A stretch of DNA of 64,000 nt from Sweltsa coloradensis (taxonomy: Eukaryota > Arthropoda > Insecta > Plecoptera > Chloroperlidae), in the NCBI GenBank assembly GCA_024449915.1, contig JAMZAV010000366.1, positions 496,001 to 560,000 of the forward strand, read 5' to 3'. A model generated the notes under the pieces. The model worked only from the letters and a program-made list of their open reading frames with translations. It had not been told where the DNA came from and ran no database searches. Of this stretch, positions 10,656 to 22,197 are shown one piece after another. The position numbers were made by a program, and so were the translations under genes. Within the stretch, counting starts at the first letter, position 1. Every line of letters starts with the position of its first letter.

Positions 10656-11631
10656 TAGGGTTGCCAGGTGTCCCATATTACTCGGGAAATCCCGTATTTG
10701 ACGGGTGATTCCCGCGTCCCATATGCTGTAACCCATTGATAAGTATATCTCGTATTTAGAAGAAAGTAGTCCGTGTGCCGCTTTTTCAAAAAGGCGCATG
10801 GCCGTTTAGTTACCAATCCTTTCCTCGTGGCCTATCAGTTGGTGCCTGACCAGTTTGCCGTTGGTGGTGGTGGGTATCATAGGAGAACCAAACCAGGGGC
10901 TACGATTGTAATAGAACTCAGTGAGTCAGTAAAAATGAGTGACGAAGATGAATGGAGCTGCAACGCCACCCAAAAACTGCAACGCCACCCAAAAAACAGT
11001 CTCGGTCATGTATTTACTGAAAGAAATGGGAAGCAACTTACTTACCCATGGATGAAGTAGCAACAATTAAAACAAAGCAAAATGCAGGCCTACACTCGGT
11101 GTAGGTGCGAGTTTAGTATAGCATATTATGGAGGCGCAAATGACGTCAAGCAACACATAATGACTGCTCTATATAAAAATAACAGCAAAAGTGCAAATTC
11201 ATCTACAGTGAACCTCTATGCATCGTTTTCAGGGGAGTACTTGAAAAAACTATGGATCGGAAAAACTATGGATCAAAGAAAAACAATAAAGCTTATTATG
11301 GGAGTGTATAAAAAACACTATACGTAGATGCAGAAATAGTAGTTTGAGAACTATGGATAAGGTTTCACTGTAATATGATTTCGGAATTATTTACAACTCC
11401 AAACAAAACGGCAGTAGGCCTATCTCTTATTACGGCTAGTGTTCATTATATTGCTTTAAAATTTTCACAGAATTTCCTACTCTCAAATGCATTTTAACTT
11501 TTAAGCCCTTCCCCGAAAAATTCAACCCCAAAATCTTTTCGCCTCCAGCGGCTGGGGCTCTGCCCCAGACCCCAGTTCCATTTGAGCCAAGTCCTGTCCT
11601 GTATTTCAGTTTCCCTAATCTGGCAACCCTA
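10656..11631. mobile_element. hAT MITE with TAGGGTTGCCAG termini
   Basis: Inverted termini TAGGGTTGCCAG and CTGGCAACCCTA. Flanks TGATTACC and TTTTTACC agree in 6 of 8 bases, compatible with a decayed target duplication. It contains the GC-rich hairpin module at 11536-11576. The reading frame at 10773-11060 has no recognisable domain. Length 976 bases. Confidence 0.7.
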
Positions 11632-11826
11632 TTTTTACCATAGTTTACACTTAACCGTGACAAGCACGTGTGATATTTTAAAATGTGTATCTTTAAAATC
11701 TTGTGTTGTACAAATTTTTGTATTTTCCAGTACAAATACCCTCAGCGTACCGGAAAACGCAAAAAAATCAATGTAGGCTTGGGGCTAATAAAACGATTTG
11801 TAACATTGTTCACTCTCTAATTGCAG

Positions 11827-12071
11827 TGGAACTCAATATGCCTGGAGGTGCCTCACGTGGCCTTGAGGCTGGTGTGTTCTGGACTGGTGACAGAGTTGAA
11901 GCGACAAAACCGCCATATCCCAGCACTGTCGATAGCGTCTGCCATCAATGAACGACTCGGGTGCCTTCTTGCCTCTTCGTCTGTCGAGTGCGTGCCAACT
12001 GATCGGTCCCTCATGTTCAGCGAAGCGGCACGCATGGATACGTTTGTCAAATGGCCGCACATGAATTACAA
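11827..12071 (+). CDS. BIRC6: BIRC6 exon 3 of window: segment before the BIR domain
   Basis: Acceptor AATTGCAG, donor AA|GTAGGA, leaving two bases of a lysine codon. It reads WNSICLEVPHVALRL ... LVTELKRQNRHIPALSIAS, then DRSLMFSEAARMDTFVKWPH. This aligns with human KWATVTFHLPHHVLKS ... NELKKINQNVAALPVAS ... DRSLMYSEANRRETFTSWPH. It enters in phase 0, matching exon 2. The final MNYK lies directly before the BIR fold. Confidence 0.93.
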
Positions 12072-12118
12072 GTAGGAGTCTTTTTTAGTTCAATTACTGT
12101 ACAAATGTACTAATTATG

Positions 12119-12525
12119 TAGGGCTGGGCAAAAATTGATATTTCAATACAATATCGATAAGTGGGAATATTTTCAATATCGATATTTGGCTTATATCAAA
12201 ATCTACACAAAAAATGCTAAATTTTAAAATTTTTAAAATTTTGTTGGAGGTGCCGGGTGGTTGAAATTAAGTTCATCTTGGCTGGTACATAAAAGCCGGG
12301 TCGTAAAATGCGAAATCTTGTGAGATCGTAAAAATGTTATGCGTTTTTGGTGATATGTTATCAACCCTTTTTGGCCACAAATTATTGGCCCACTCTTTTA
12401 ATTTTTAAATATATTTTTGACTAAAAAATGAATTTTTCTCAAACAACATATTTTTTATATATCGATATCGATATCAAATTTTTGTGTGAATCGATAATTG
12501 AATGATATGTCATAGCCCAGCCCTA
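12119..12525. mobile_element. hAT-like MITE, TAGGGCTGGGC termini
   Basis: Inverted termini TAGGGCTGGGC and GCCCAGCCCTA enclose 407 bases rich in ATATCGATA words. Flanks (TAATTATG, CTAATAAC) match only partly. A diverged relative, from TAGGGCTGGTCAAAAAA, sits inside the MITE at 48217. Confidence 0.7.
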
Positions 12526-13043
12526 CTAATAACGACGGTATGTAATCAGTAGACCTAAATCTCAACTGCACCGCCTCTATAGAAGTGCCTCAGCCTATTT
12601 ACCATATTTAGGGCTACTCGATTGTAGGTCGCCCATAGAAATAAAAATTGAAAGGCACAAAAGGGGGATGCGACCTATGAAGGCATTCAAACTTTTAAAA
12701 AAAAATAGTCGATTTTCAATAGATACTGGTGTTCCCAAACAAAAACTTCATGTATACCAAGAGGATTTATTGAACCCTGACCTCAGCTGACCTTGCAGCT
12801 GGCCGAGCAGCATCCTTTTTGCTAATGGGTTAATGTGGACGAGGTTAACATTGTAACAAATTGATAGTTACGCAGGCAACTTGCATTGCGTTCGTGTAGG
12901 TCTATTGCAGGGAAGAACACTTGCCTCGCGCAGTTTTGTGAAGCCTATGTCAACTTGCGATGTATCGTCCGAGAGTAATATCAAGCGAAGAAGAACACTG
13001 ATGACAACTGTTGACGTAGCACATCTGCATAGTGCAACCGATA
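12526..13043. other. intron stretch, possible MITE remnant
   Basis: CTACTCGATTGTAGGTCGCCC at 12615 and GGGGGATGCGACCTA at 12664 form a short inverted pair that may be the end of a small DNA transposon. The rest shows no feature. Confidence 0.35.
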
Positions 13044-13171
13044 TCGGATCGTAGGCTTAAGGTCAATTGTGTCGCCGCTATCCCGATGCCCCCTGTCTGT
13101 GCTGATGTCGGATCGTAAGCTCAAGGTCAATTGTCTCGCCGCTATCCCGATGCCCCCTGTCTGTGCTGAAC
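13044..13171 (+). repeat. 64-bp tandem duplication
   Basis: Two consecutive 64-base units beginning TCGGATCGTARGCTYAAGGT and including CCGATGCCCCCTGTCTGTGC, with only a few differences. From 13172 to 13920 the intron shows nothing further that I can name. Confidence 0.8.
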
Positions 13172-13920
13172 TTATGTATCAATTCATTCATTGGTACTCG
13201 CGCCCACTAGTACTTGTTAGTTGTTATCTTTTCATATGTTTTTTTTCTGAAACACGTAATGAACTATATGCCTAAAGACACTTGAATAACGATGTTAATA
13301 AAATAAACCATCAGTTGAACTATCAAAATACCTGGTGAAATCGAACTTCGAAGAACCAAGACTTCCGAGTACTAGGTACCTTCACAAAGACTGCATAATA
13401 CGAGTGTAGCCAGCATTTTTTACGAGATAATCACGGTGGCCAGCTACGCGCGGGAGCGGGAGGGGTATAATGACGATGTGTAGTGTATTATTTGTCTCAT
13501 GAAATAGATAGCGAACGGAAAAACCTGTTTCGGGTGGCTAGGAATTTCATCAAATCCACAATTTAGGAGACAAGTTTTGTTGTTATAAGGTTCGGTCTAG
13601 AGCACGCTAGAGCATTGTTGACCAATGGGGAAAGTTGTTTAATGTCTTTGAATCATTGAATAAACTACCGCCTTCTAGATTACACATTTAAAATCACTGT
13701 TGGGCATTTCCTCATTGGCTGATACGCAACAATATCATATTATAGTGACGTAGTGGCTCGTTTTTCCGCCATTATTATTGACCTGTAACTTTCAGATTAC
13801 TTTTATAAATTAAAATCTTATCTAAATACAATAAAAAAATATGATAACCGTATTCAGAATGAAGTCGTTAATGTAGTTGAGTGATAAAAAAAGTTAATGT
13901 ATATTCCCTATTGTGTTCAG

Positions 13921-14049
13921 GTGGGCACTACCAGACCATATGGCCCAAGCAGGCTTTTACCATCAGCCTAACTCTACTGGAGACGACCGAGCAATGTGCT
14001 TCACCTGCAATGTGTGTCTCGTGTGCTGGGAGCCTACAGATGAACCATG
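13921..14049 (+). CDS. BIRC6: BIRC6 exon 4 of window: first half of the BIR domain
   Basis: Acceptor TTGTGTTCAG, donor CCATG|GTCAGT. It encodes MAQAGFYHQPNSTGDDRAMC then FTCNVCLVCWEPTDEPW, almost identical to human BIRC6. It holds the first two zinc ligands (C-F-T-C). The BIR domain binds IAP-binding motifs of caspases and of pro-apoptotic antagonists. One base in and two bases out fit both neighbouring exons exactly. Confidence 0.97.
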
Positions 14050-14156
14050 GTCAGTATAAACACAAGCCTAACAAGTACTAGTAAACAGAGTACTATTAGT
14101 GGTGGGTGGGATAAATGGTTTCATAAAATGAGTTAAAATGATAATATGTCTTCTAG

Positions 14157-14376
14157 GTCTGAACATGAACGCCACTCCCCTTCGTGCCCATTCGTGAAGG
14201 GTGAGTACACCCAAAACGTCCCCCTGAGCGTGACTTATGCTACTTCTCCTGCCACGCTGCTGGGAGAACAAGGGGAAGAGGTAGCTTGCGTGGGACCATC
14301 CTCTCAACCAGAGCTGGTGGCCACAGCAACACGCCATGGATTAATTGCAGTGTGGAACGTCTCGAGGCAATTCAAA
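14157..14376 (+). CDS. BIRC6: BIRC6 exon 5 of window: second half of BIR and return to the propeller
   Basis: Acceptor GTCTTCTAG, donor AAA|GTAAGT. It begins by completing the tryptophan of EPW and reads SEHERHSPSCPFVKGEYTQ then NVPLSVTYATSPA. With the previous exon it completes the zinc pattern C-x2-C-x16-H-x6-C. The end, VATATRHGLIAVWNVSRQFK, is a propeller strand (human AAATKRGKICIWDVSKLMK). The intron inside the BIR domain is only 107 bases. Confidence 0.97.
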
Positions 14377-14670
14377 GTAAGTACCTAGAGGTCAAAAGAA
14401 TGCCTGTATGTTCGTGTTTGGCTAGTAATAAGGAAGTTGAATTCTCATCTCCTCTAAAATGATACATAACATATTTATGTTGAATCCAGTATTTTTCAGG
14501 GTTGCTTCTTGTCGATGTTCTTAATCTAACTTCAACAAATAACAAACCAATTTACATACCTTGGGATATTACACATACATATAAAATTTCAAACCAAATT
14601 AAGCAATTTGGAGTTTTCCCAATGTAAGTGCAGTATGTGACTGTGATGTGTGTGTGTTATGTAATTGCAG

Positions 14671-14833
14671 AAGGAAGTATGCTTCTACGTGTCTCCCTCT
14701 GCGATTATAAGACCACGTGAGGAAACTAAGCCACGAGATTTGTGGGCGTGGACTGATGACAGAACGGCATCCGGCCAGCCTACTGCCACTAGCACAGACA
14801 TAGTAGAGATTCCACTCACCGATGCAGCAGTTG
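14671..14833 (+). CDS. BIRC6: BIRC6 exon 6 of window: propeller
   Basis: Open from the acceptor GTAATTGCAG to the donor TTG|GTGAGT, 54 codons plus one base. It reads KEVCFYVSPSAII ... DLWAWTDDRTAS ... STDIVEIPLTDAA. The stretch corresponds to the poorly conserved acidic insert of the propeller in other animals. It is assigned mainly from phase continuity between exons 5 and 7. Confidence 0.85.
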
Positions 14834-14932
14834 GTGAGTCCCCATTCCATTCACATGTAACTTATAGTTCTAGTATTTAACCTACCTGTTTTTGTATGAA
14901 GATTATCAGGATAAATGTATATTACTAAGGCC

Positions 14933-15796
14933 TAGGGGTGGGATAAATCGGTTAATTAGCTAATTAATTAATCGGCGATATTAACCGCGGTTAATCGATT
15001 AACCAAAATCCCTTGTGGAAGGGGGGTGGGGGGTGCATTTTTAATATTTATTACCGGTACAGTTGAGAACGCTGTGCTTATCAGTTGGCCCGCTGCCAAG
15101 TGCCAACCGCGGCGTCCCCCATTCCACTTCTTACGTAATGCAGCTGAGGGAGCCACGCTCCAACAGGCAACATGACCCTCATAAAAATACTACCATTGAC
15201 GTGGCTCAGTTTATTTCTCCAAAAACAGCACGGCGCGAAATGATTGTGTTAAACTCGCGACTGGATTAAATTAGGATCTTGGCTGGGACAGAAGCTCGTA
15301 ATCTCGTCTTGACAATGACAGAATAAAATTTGGCTACAGTAGGCTACCATAGGTAACCACTGCAGTAATCTCTAGCTGGAACCTGGAATAACGTCTTGAT
15401 GATAAATGTGAATCAGAGGTCGTAGCTATCCACTGGCACTGTCACATGACTTGATAATAATACAGCACTTGACAGTGACACCACTCATACTCGCCCGACG
15501 CTCGTGACATCCCATATCGTCGCCCCCCCCCCCCCCCCCCCCCTCCCCACTGTGGCAGTGGTAATGCTCTATCGTCGATACAGCGTATTGGTAGCGGCTG
15601 CTCGTAACGCACTCTTTCCTTAGACTTCTGGAAGCACATTGCGCCAAGTCTAAGGTAGTGCATTAGCCGCTCGCGCACAGGTTGATGTCCGACGGGGGGG
15701 ATAAATTAACTGGGCAACCGCATTTGTGTACCTTTGCCTAGTAGTATGTTATTTAAGTGCATGACATGTGATGATTTTATTTTTATTCTGTTTTAG
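14933..15796. other. intron with one MITE-like terminus and a poly-C tract
   Basis: 14933 begins TAGGGGTGGGATAAATCGG followed by TTAATTAGC/GCTAATTAA palindromic sequence, like a hAT terminus, but no partner end is present. A run of about 20 C lies at 15522-15542 and a short G run at 15695. Nothing coding. Confidence 0.4.
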
Positions 15797-16050
15797 AGAA
15801 TCTGTTGGGCCCTCCTGCCGGTTCCCAAGAGGTGGAGCTAACAGCAGTGTCAATTGTAGGCTGCTCGTCGAAGAAAGCCATACGTCCATGTGTAGTTAGT
15901 GGCGTGAGCATCAGTCCCTCTGTTCTGTCGAGCAATAAGAGCAACCTCGAGCTGGTTTGGGGAGGGGGAGGGTGTTCGCAGATGGTCAGAGCTATGAACA
16001 CGGTGAATGAGGCCCAGACGGCTGCGATGGACATCCTGCAAGGCAGACAG
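15797..16050 (+). CDS. BIRC6: BIRC6 exon 7 of window: propeller
   Basis: Acceptor CTGTTTTAG, donor CAG|GTGGGT. It reads NLLGPPAGSQEVELTAVSI, VSGVSISPSVLSSNKSN and ELVWGGGGCSQMV, ending AMDILQGRQ. The hydrophobic ELTAVSI pattern parallels human MEVSLDITALSIL. It takes two bases from the preceding codon and leaves in phase 0. Confidence 0.88.
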
Positions 16051-16984
16051 GTGGGTATCTTATTATTGATTCATTATTGACAACAAGACAATGCGAATGC
16101 CCCACAACACAAGTGCAATACTATAGACATAGGAGATAGAGGTACAATACAAACAAACAAAGCAGTGAACATCAATTATTTACATAATGCAATAAAACAC
16201 ATGCAGGGGAAATAAAGTAAAGTAATAAGAGCAGGGCCCGGACAGTCAAGTCCCAGGTTCAATCCCTTTTCAATTCCTTTTTTAATTTCTGTCATAGTTG
16301 CCTACTATAAAAACCAAGGTTAAACATAGTACTACACTTTGTTCCAACATCATATATATGTACTAGTTGGGTCAAGGGGTGTTTCCACCATTCCAAAAAT
16401 AAAAAAAAAGATTCATAAAACTTAACTCTTATTTTTTGCAAGATGCAATTTAGAAGACACAAGCCACAGCGTACATCACCAATAATGAATATTGTTCTGG
16501 GTTTAGGCATATCCATTAGTACAGGCCTTTATGCATGCTTTTTAATAACTTTGGTTTTGTAGCCTGTAATAATGATAACATTAAAATTCTATCCACTCTA
16601 ATTTTAGCCTTTCCGAGTGAATGTTATGAGATGCTTGACAAGTTTCACTTTTTCATTATTGCCTTACATTTACGATATTAATCACTTGTCATTGCGTCAC
16701 TCGTCAATTATCTTCAACAGTGTTTTCACTTGTCAGTGGATTCTTATCTTTCTCTCGAATATTGATAGAGGTAATGAATGAATGGTTTTGCATTCTTTTT
16801 TGTCTCCAATTATGTTTCTATCAGCCTACTTAAAACAATTTGTAAGGCATAGTATTTAGTATTTACCAATACAAATAAGGAGATGTTGGGAACATCTAAG
16901 CCCTATAAGCCTATATTATAACCTACCTACTGCACTAGTATGTGGTTGTATGTTTTATTTATATCACTTTGTGTATGTGTGCAG
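16051..16984. other. intron with a possible SINE remnant
   Basis: A B-box-like word GGTTCAATCCC near 16257-16267 follows GGGCCCGGACAGTCAAG, which could be the remains of a tRNA-derived SINE. No A box can be identified. Otherwise unremarkable. Confidence 0.3.
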
Positions 16985-18028
16985 AGCTTGGAGAAAAACA
17001 ATGCTGGGACTGCAAATCAGAGCAAGTCTCTTTATCTGGTGGTGTACGATTTCCACTACACGAGTCCCACGAGGGATTTTGGCGATGGTAAGGACGGTGG
17101 AGGGGGCGGAGGTAATAAGTCTGGTCAGGGAGGCAATCCAAAGAAGCTTATATCTGGCACGGGAACCAGTGCCTCATCTTCTGGGACTCGGCAGGAGAAC
17201 AACAACATGTATCAGGAGATATTCCTTTCCAAGTTCCTTTATGATGTGCCGGTCATGGAAGACGATGACACGGATATTGTTGTGACGACTCATCCGGACT
17301 GTGTTGACTCTATGGACTTTCCTGGCTCGTCTGCTTCGGGGGGTGGCTACCTTCCGCCCCCGACCTTCACGGCGCCACCGGGTGGTGGCACATACGACGC
17401 ATCTGCGGTCAAACTGTCCTTCGCTGCAGCCCTGAATGGTGGTGTGAATATCGGCAGCAACTTCCCTTCCACCTCGGACGGTAGCCCACCGCTGCTCATC
17501 AAAGTCAGCCGAAACAACAAGAAGGATAGTTGTAGTAGTAACTCTAACAGCGTGGAAAGTAATAACAGTGTTCGGCAAGTGAAAAGGGTTGACCCCGTAG
17601 CAGTGCAGTGTGTCGCATTACCCGATGCCTATAGAGATAGGAGAGACCTTACTATTCTCGGAATTCATCCTACAAAAGACGGCGGACACCTATTAGTCGT
17701 TGTAGGTCCACCAGACTGTGATAGTATTTCAAAAACGTTCAAATCAAATTCTAAATGTGCAAATAGTTATGAAGATTGTTTCGACGAAAGTGAGACCATG
17801 GACATTGATATAGACGTGGAAAATGTAGAAAACCCACCGCAGACCTCGTCTACCATTCCATACCAAGAATACCTAAACCTAAGGACAAATTATGGTTTCT
17901 TCAACAAAGGTGCTATGTTTGAAGATAATTTCCCTGTGCTCGCAACAAGTGGTGTCAAAGAGAAGGCACCAGTTGATATCAGTGTGATTCTTCTCTATTC
18001 TCTCAACTTTGAGGATGAAGTAGTTAAG
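16985..18028 (+). CDS. BIRC6: BIRC6 large exon 8 of window: propeller with a glycine-rich insert
   Basis: A 348-codon exon from the acceptor GTGTGCAG to the donor AAG|GTGAGT, phase 0 at both ends. Near residue 20 it reads SLYLVVYDFHYTSPT, followed by DGKDGGGGGGNKSGQGG, a low-complexity insert. Later come SPPLLIKVSRNNKKD, VDPVAVQCVALPDAY and HLLVVVGPPDCD, which parallel human GTLVQCLRLPKFAEEE and HLLVGLRTCP. The end DISVILLYSLNFEDEVVK is another propeller strand. An upstream ATG at 16940 is in the same frame but lies in the intron. By far the largest exon here. Confidence 0.93.
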
Positions 18029-18140
18029 GTGAGTGACTTTCTTATGTTTATTAAGTGCAATTAAAACATAGTAAACAGCTTTTTGATTGTGCCTGTAGAT
18101 TAAGAGGTGAATCAAAATAGATTTTCAATTTTGTACATCA

Positions 18141-18147
18141 TTTCATG

Positions 18148-18197
<50 letters not shown>

Positions 18198-18330
18198 TAT
18201 TTCAACAAATCAAGCTACAAAGTACAATGTACACTTAACATGTTGAAGAGAATCAGAGAGGGCATAGCCCCATAGCAAGAATGCCTGATTCCCTTCATTA
18301 AAACTAATTAAATAACTTAGGCCTAATGTT
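18141..18330 (-). mobile_element. ATT microsatellite and LINE 3'-tail remnant
   Basis: TTATTATTATT repeats at about 18152-18196, then ATTTCAACAAATCAAGCTAC. On the minus strand this reads as a short 3' untranslated end (GCTATGCCCTCTCTGATTC) finishing in AATAAATAATAAT, as typical for a truncated non-LTR retroposon. Confidence 0.5.
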
Positions 18331-18451
18331 ATTTGAAAACAATGGATAAAATAGTCAATAAATTAATATGATTCCATGATGATTTCTTTCCAGCAGCTCA
18401 ATGTCAAGGGTTTGTGCAAGTCTTAGTTATAAGAAAAGGTCATTTAACATA

Positions 18452-19336
18452 CAGTAAGATCTCTCTTATCCGATCTCCTCTTATCCGATGTTCCGTGTTA
18501 ACCGAGCCGCCAAAAAAAAAAAAAAAAAAATTAAAGTTTTAAATACGTAAATAAAACAAAAATAATTACAGACGCCGCGCCGCACTTTTTTAAATGTACT
18601 CGCATACATTTGTAGGCATGCCTTACGAGTGAGTGCAAAGAAGATAGATCGGCGATATATCTCGACTTTCGAGCAGTGTGCATCAGTCTACTGAGCATAT
18701 AGAGTTCAGTGGTCAGTGTGCGTCGGGCGCATCGCCGGTAAGCGTCAGTGCCACCCACTGAGCATATAGAGGTCAGTGTGCGTCGCGCGCCTGCGCGTGC
18801 GCATACGCACACAGCTGTTCAAAGATGGTCGTTGTGGAACTAGATGCAATCATGTTTCAACCGATTCACGAAATTCGTAATCACGACGCATTGAATTGTT
18901 ATTCCTGGGCTTATCTTATTTCTTTCCCAGACTTATCTTGCGTCGTGAGCTTCAGCGCGGGCATAGTAGTGAGAGGTTTTCCCACATGAGAAAGAGAGCT
19001 AGGCCTAGGCCAATGTTTGCGTTGTAGGCCTAGGCCTACTGCGGCGAGTTTACTAGGCCTAGGCCTAGACATACGTTTTTATTACGACATGTAGGCCTAA
19101 TTGTGTACGTGTGTTCGTGAGCTTGAATTACAAGCTATTAAATCATTTAGTATACCCTGTATGAAGTGTATCGTGTGTATTTTATGTTCCTTTATCCATT
19201 ACATGTGTCATATATCATTTTACCACATCAGGCTATGCTACGAGAGCAAATAAACAATTGATCCGCGCCATCCGAGTTTTTCGCAAATCCGAGGTGCCCC
19301 CGGTCTCATCCAACTCGGATAAGAGAGATCTTACTG
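18452..19336. mobile_element. pogo/Tigger-like MITE with TA target duplication
   Basis: Inverted termini CAGTAAGATCTCTCTTATCC and the inverse at 19314-19336 are flanked by TA on both sides (18450-18451, 19337-19338). The terminus resembles pogo/Tigger (CAGTARTCTC ... TTATCCG). Inside are a poly-A run, a partial duplication (GAGCATATAGAGKTCAGTG at about 18693 and 18758) and several AGGCCTAGGCCTA runs. 885 bases, no transposase. Confidence 0.85.
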
Positions 19337-19338
19337 TA

Positions 19339-19970
19339 ATTTAATTTTTGTCACATATTGTAAGAGTAGGGCCTATGCATAGGCCTAGGTATATACAATC
19401 AGTGGTGGCTCACCCATTGAATTTGAGGTGCCCTACTCCACACCACTAATTTCTGCTAAGAAGTTATTGTATCTTGGTATAATGGTCCAAAACAAGTGAA
19501 AGATTTCAAAGTCCAAAATATCCCCCCCCCCCCTTAGTAAATATAGCAAGTAACCATTTTAAAAATTTTAGTCAGTTTAAGTACATACGTATCGGACTGA
19601 ATATAGCGCGACGTTTTTTTCCGAAAATACTATCTCTAAAACAGCACTCGCGTTATTTCCGCGCTCTTGCATTTGAAATAGGCCACCCGCAATACAACTA
19701 CCGCGCATCGGCTGCTGTGCATCGCCCCGCCCACTCACTCCCCGTGAGGCGGGCGGGTGACGTCATCATGGGATCCACGGCAAAAGGCCCCGGGAAAATC
19801 TCTGCGTATCACGGTTCACGGGTTCCGCAGAAAATGACCACAAAAATAACTGTGCATACAATTAAAAAGTTTTTTCTTGGGAATTGATCCCGAATCGATT
19901 TTAGGTCACAATGATCGATTTGAATCCCTCAATCAGACTGGTGAACTGTGGTTGGCCCTACCATGTTAAA
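19339..19970. other. intron stretch with a dispersed repeat
   Basis: 19670-19740 (CAATACAACTACCGCGCAT) is shared with 6400-6460. A short C run at 19522. No other feature. Confidence 0.4.
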
Positions 19971-21454
19971 CTAGGAAAACGCTTAAGTCCCGCCGCGTTG
20001 TTGGATGAGCGTAATTGGTGCATTGAGCTGCCATGTGTTATGCGGATTTTCTGTTGTTCTGTAAAAAAATTATAACTAAGTTCAAGATTTTTTTTAAATA
20101 AAATAAAATTTAATAAAAAATAAACTTATAGATATATATTTTTTTTAAATTAACCCATTGAGCCACCAGTTGTTTTTACTTATTTTGATCCGATGTTAAA
20201 TCCGTATTACGGGGGACGGGGGATGGCACCCGGCCGCAACCTGCCTACGGGCTGAAATCGCATGAATGCACAAAATTGAAGGCCTAGGCCTATTGTTTTT
20301 AGTTCATATGCTTTGCTTTTCTAGTTTATATTCCCGCCAGACCTAGGTCTAACCCTACTCGTGTCATAGTCTTATTTTATCTTGGTTAGAAGTACTCTAG
20401 TCTTCATCCACATCATTATTATCGCTTGCATCATTTGCAAGCTAATCAACAACACTTCCTGAATCTCACAATATATCACACTCATTGGAAATTCAGCACA
20501 ATCGCCTTCAGATTCGCCATCTCGTAACATTCAGGAGCTTTACGTCAGTTTTACGAAGTAAACAACAGCTGAGAAGTCTATATCTGTTACGGCGCACCGC
20601 CTTGACAATTTGTAGGCCTTCATATTATTTGTAGTCGTCTGTGAAATGGCCGTGTTCGAGAATTTATCGGGGAAAAAACTCAATCTCGTCGGTAAAAGAG
20701 TCAGCCTCTATATAGTGCTGCTATCTGTGTGAGATTGACTGAACTACGCCGGTTTGGCCCGAATTCAAAGACGAACGGAACGGACACGGAACTGTTCCGT
20801 ATGTAAGTTTTTGGGCCATACTCGTGGAATACGGAACGGTTCCGTAAGTCGGCTCCAATGGGTTAATCATAATTCAAAAAAAGACAAAAATAAAAAAATT
20901 GCGATTTTTATAAGAAATAATTATTCGATTGCGCTCAAATTTCACACTAATATATAAATTCATAAAATTAAGGTTCTGTGAAAAAATCATTACAATAGGA
21001 TAAAGCATGTAGGTGTTTAAGTCAAAAAATTGTTTAAAAAAAGAAAAAACCCGCAAAATTTATATTTTCATGAAAAATAATTTTTCGGTTGCACTCAAAT
21101 TTCACACGAATATCTTAATTCATAAAATTAAGGTTCTGTGAAAAAATAATTGAAATCGGATAAAGCATGTAGGTGTTATAAGTCGAAGAAATTTTTTAAA
21201 AAATAAAAAAAAAATCGTAAAATTGCGATTTTCATGAGAAATAATTTTCCGATTGCGCTCAGAAACGTGGCAGTTCTAAGTTCAGAGATTTCGAAGGTCT
21301 CCATAAAATTTCATCGCAATCGGAGTATCGGTTTAGCCGGAATCGTGTGGACAAACAGACAAAAATACAAAAAGAAAGAAAGAAGAAAAAAAAAAAACAT
21401 TCTTGATTTTTTTCTCCAGTGTAGTGAAATGGAATCTTTGCTATGCTCATCCAA
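19971..21454 (-). mobile_element. Helentron-like element, copy 3, interrupted by a piggyBac MITE
   Basis: Minus-strand copy: its 5' end TTGGATGAGCATAGC is at 21454 and its 3' end CGGGACTTAAGCGTTTTCC then TAG at 19971, followed by T on that strand. It contains the family blocks GATTCCGGCTAAACCGATAC (21322-21341) and TGAGCGCAATCG repeats. Excluding the insertion at 20154-20862 and its TTAA copy it is about 770 bases, the same as copies 2 and 4. Confidence 0.75.
20154..20862. mobile_element. piggyBac-type MITE with TTAA duplication
   Basis: Termini CCCATTGAGCC and GGCTCCAATGGG are inverted, and TTAA occurs directly outside both ends (20150-20153 and 20863-20866). That is the piggyBac target signature. 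709 bases, AT- and GC-mixed, no transposase. The uninterrupted sister copies show a single TTAA at the matching place. Confidence 0.85.
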
Positions 21455-21841
21455 AAACATAGGACTAGGCCCTAACATTGTTCAAAATGTTTTGTTGTAA
21501 GAATTAAACTTTAGTATATTCATTCATTGCATTGAAAATAAAAAATGTTTCTTGTACATAATTTTCTTTGATGTTTCTTTTTTCTTGCAAAATGATTCTG
21601 AAAAATTGGGGGTCGTGTTATATTCGAGATGGTGCTAAATTCGGTCCAATACGGTATAAAAAATAAATTAAAATAAAATTGTAGCTCCTTCCCCCCAATT
21701 TTTTTTTATCAACATGAGGTAAATTAAGGTACTTTTTAGGGATGGGAAAAAGCGTTTAATTTTGTAAACGTTTAACCCAAGGCCCTAGCACTCCATAGCG
21801 GCAGTCCACAAAACTTATTGGTAATTCAACACGGGAACGAC

Positions 21842-22018
21842 GGCCATTGTGGGGGCATTGGTCACCTAGATACCTAACACTGCTGCTGTAACAGCTGCTC
21901 AGTATAAGTATCTAGTGGACTGTGGTCAGCTGCACTGCCGTCTGGATGTATGTAAAAGTAGTACCTTTACAGACATCCAGACGGCGGTGCAGCTGACCGA
22001 TGCCCCCACAATGGCCAC
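21842..22018. repeat. hairpin inside the hAT at 21737
   Basis: GCCATTGTGGGGGCAT (21842 onward) pairs with ATGCCCCCACAATGGC (to 22018). A tighter stem, GGTCAGCTGCACTGCCGTC with GGATGT and its inverse, lies at about 21924-21999. Probably structural DNA of the MITE. Confidence 0.7.
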
Positions 22019-22197
22019 CGGGCGCCGAAAAATTAGCAATAGGTACAGCAGCGCTCATGCGTCATCTAGACCTACTATATACTATTCCAACATCTTTGGT
22101 TTAACCCCTTGAACTAATCGAGTTTAAATGTTCTAAACTCTATTTTCTAAATTTTTTTTTTTTTTTTTAATTTTGGTAGGCAAAGGCCTAGGTTTAA

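Noticed and set aside
15426..15678. Minus-strand frames with a glycine run
   Set aside because: The glycines come from a poly-C tract in an intron; no other support.
16940..16984. ATG upstream of BIRC6 exon 8 as a translation start with a signal-peptide-like stretch
   Set aside because: MWLYVLFISLCVCV is intron sequence before a clear acceptor; phase and homology require splicing from exon 7.
17174..17578. 134-codon minus-strand frame
   Set aside because: Antisense to BIRC6 exon 8; its length follows from the codon composition of the real exon.
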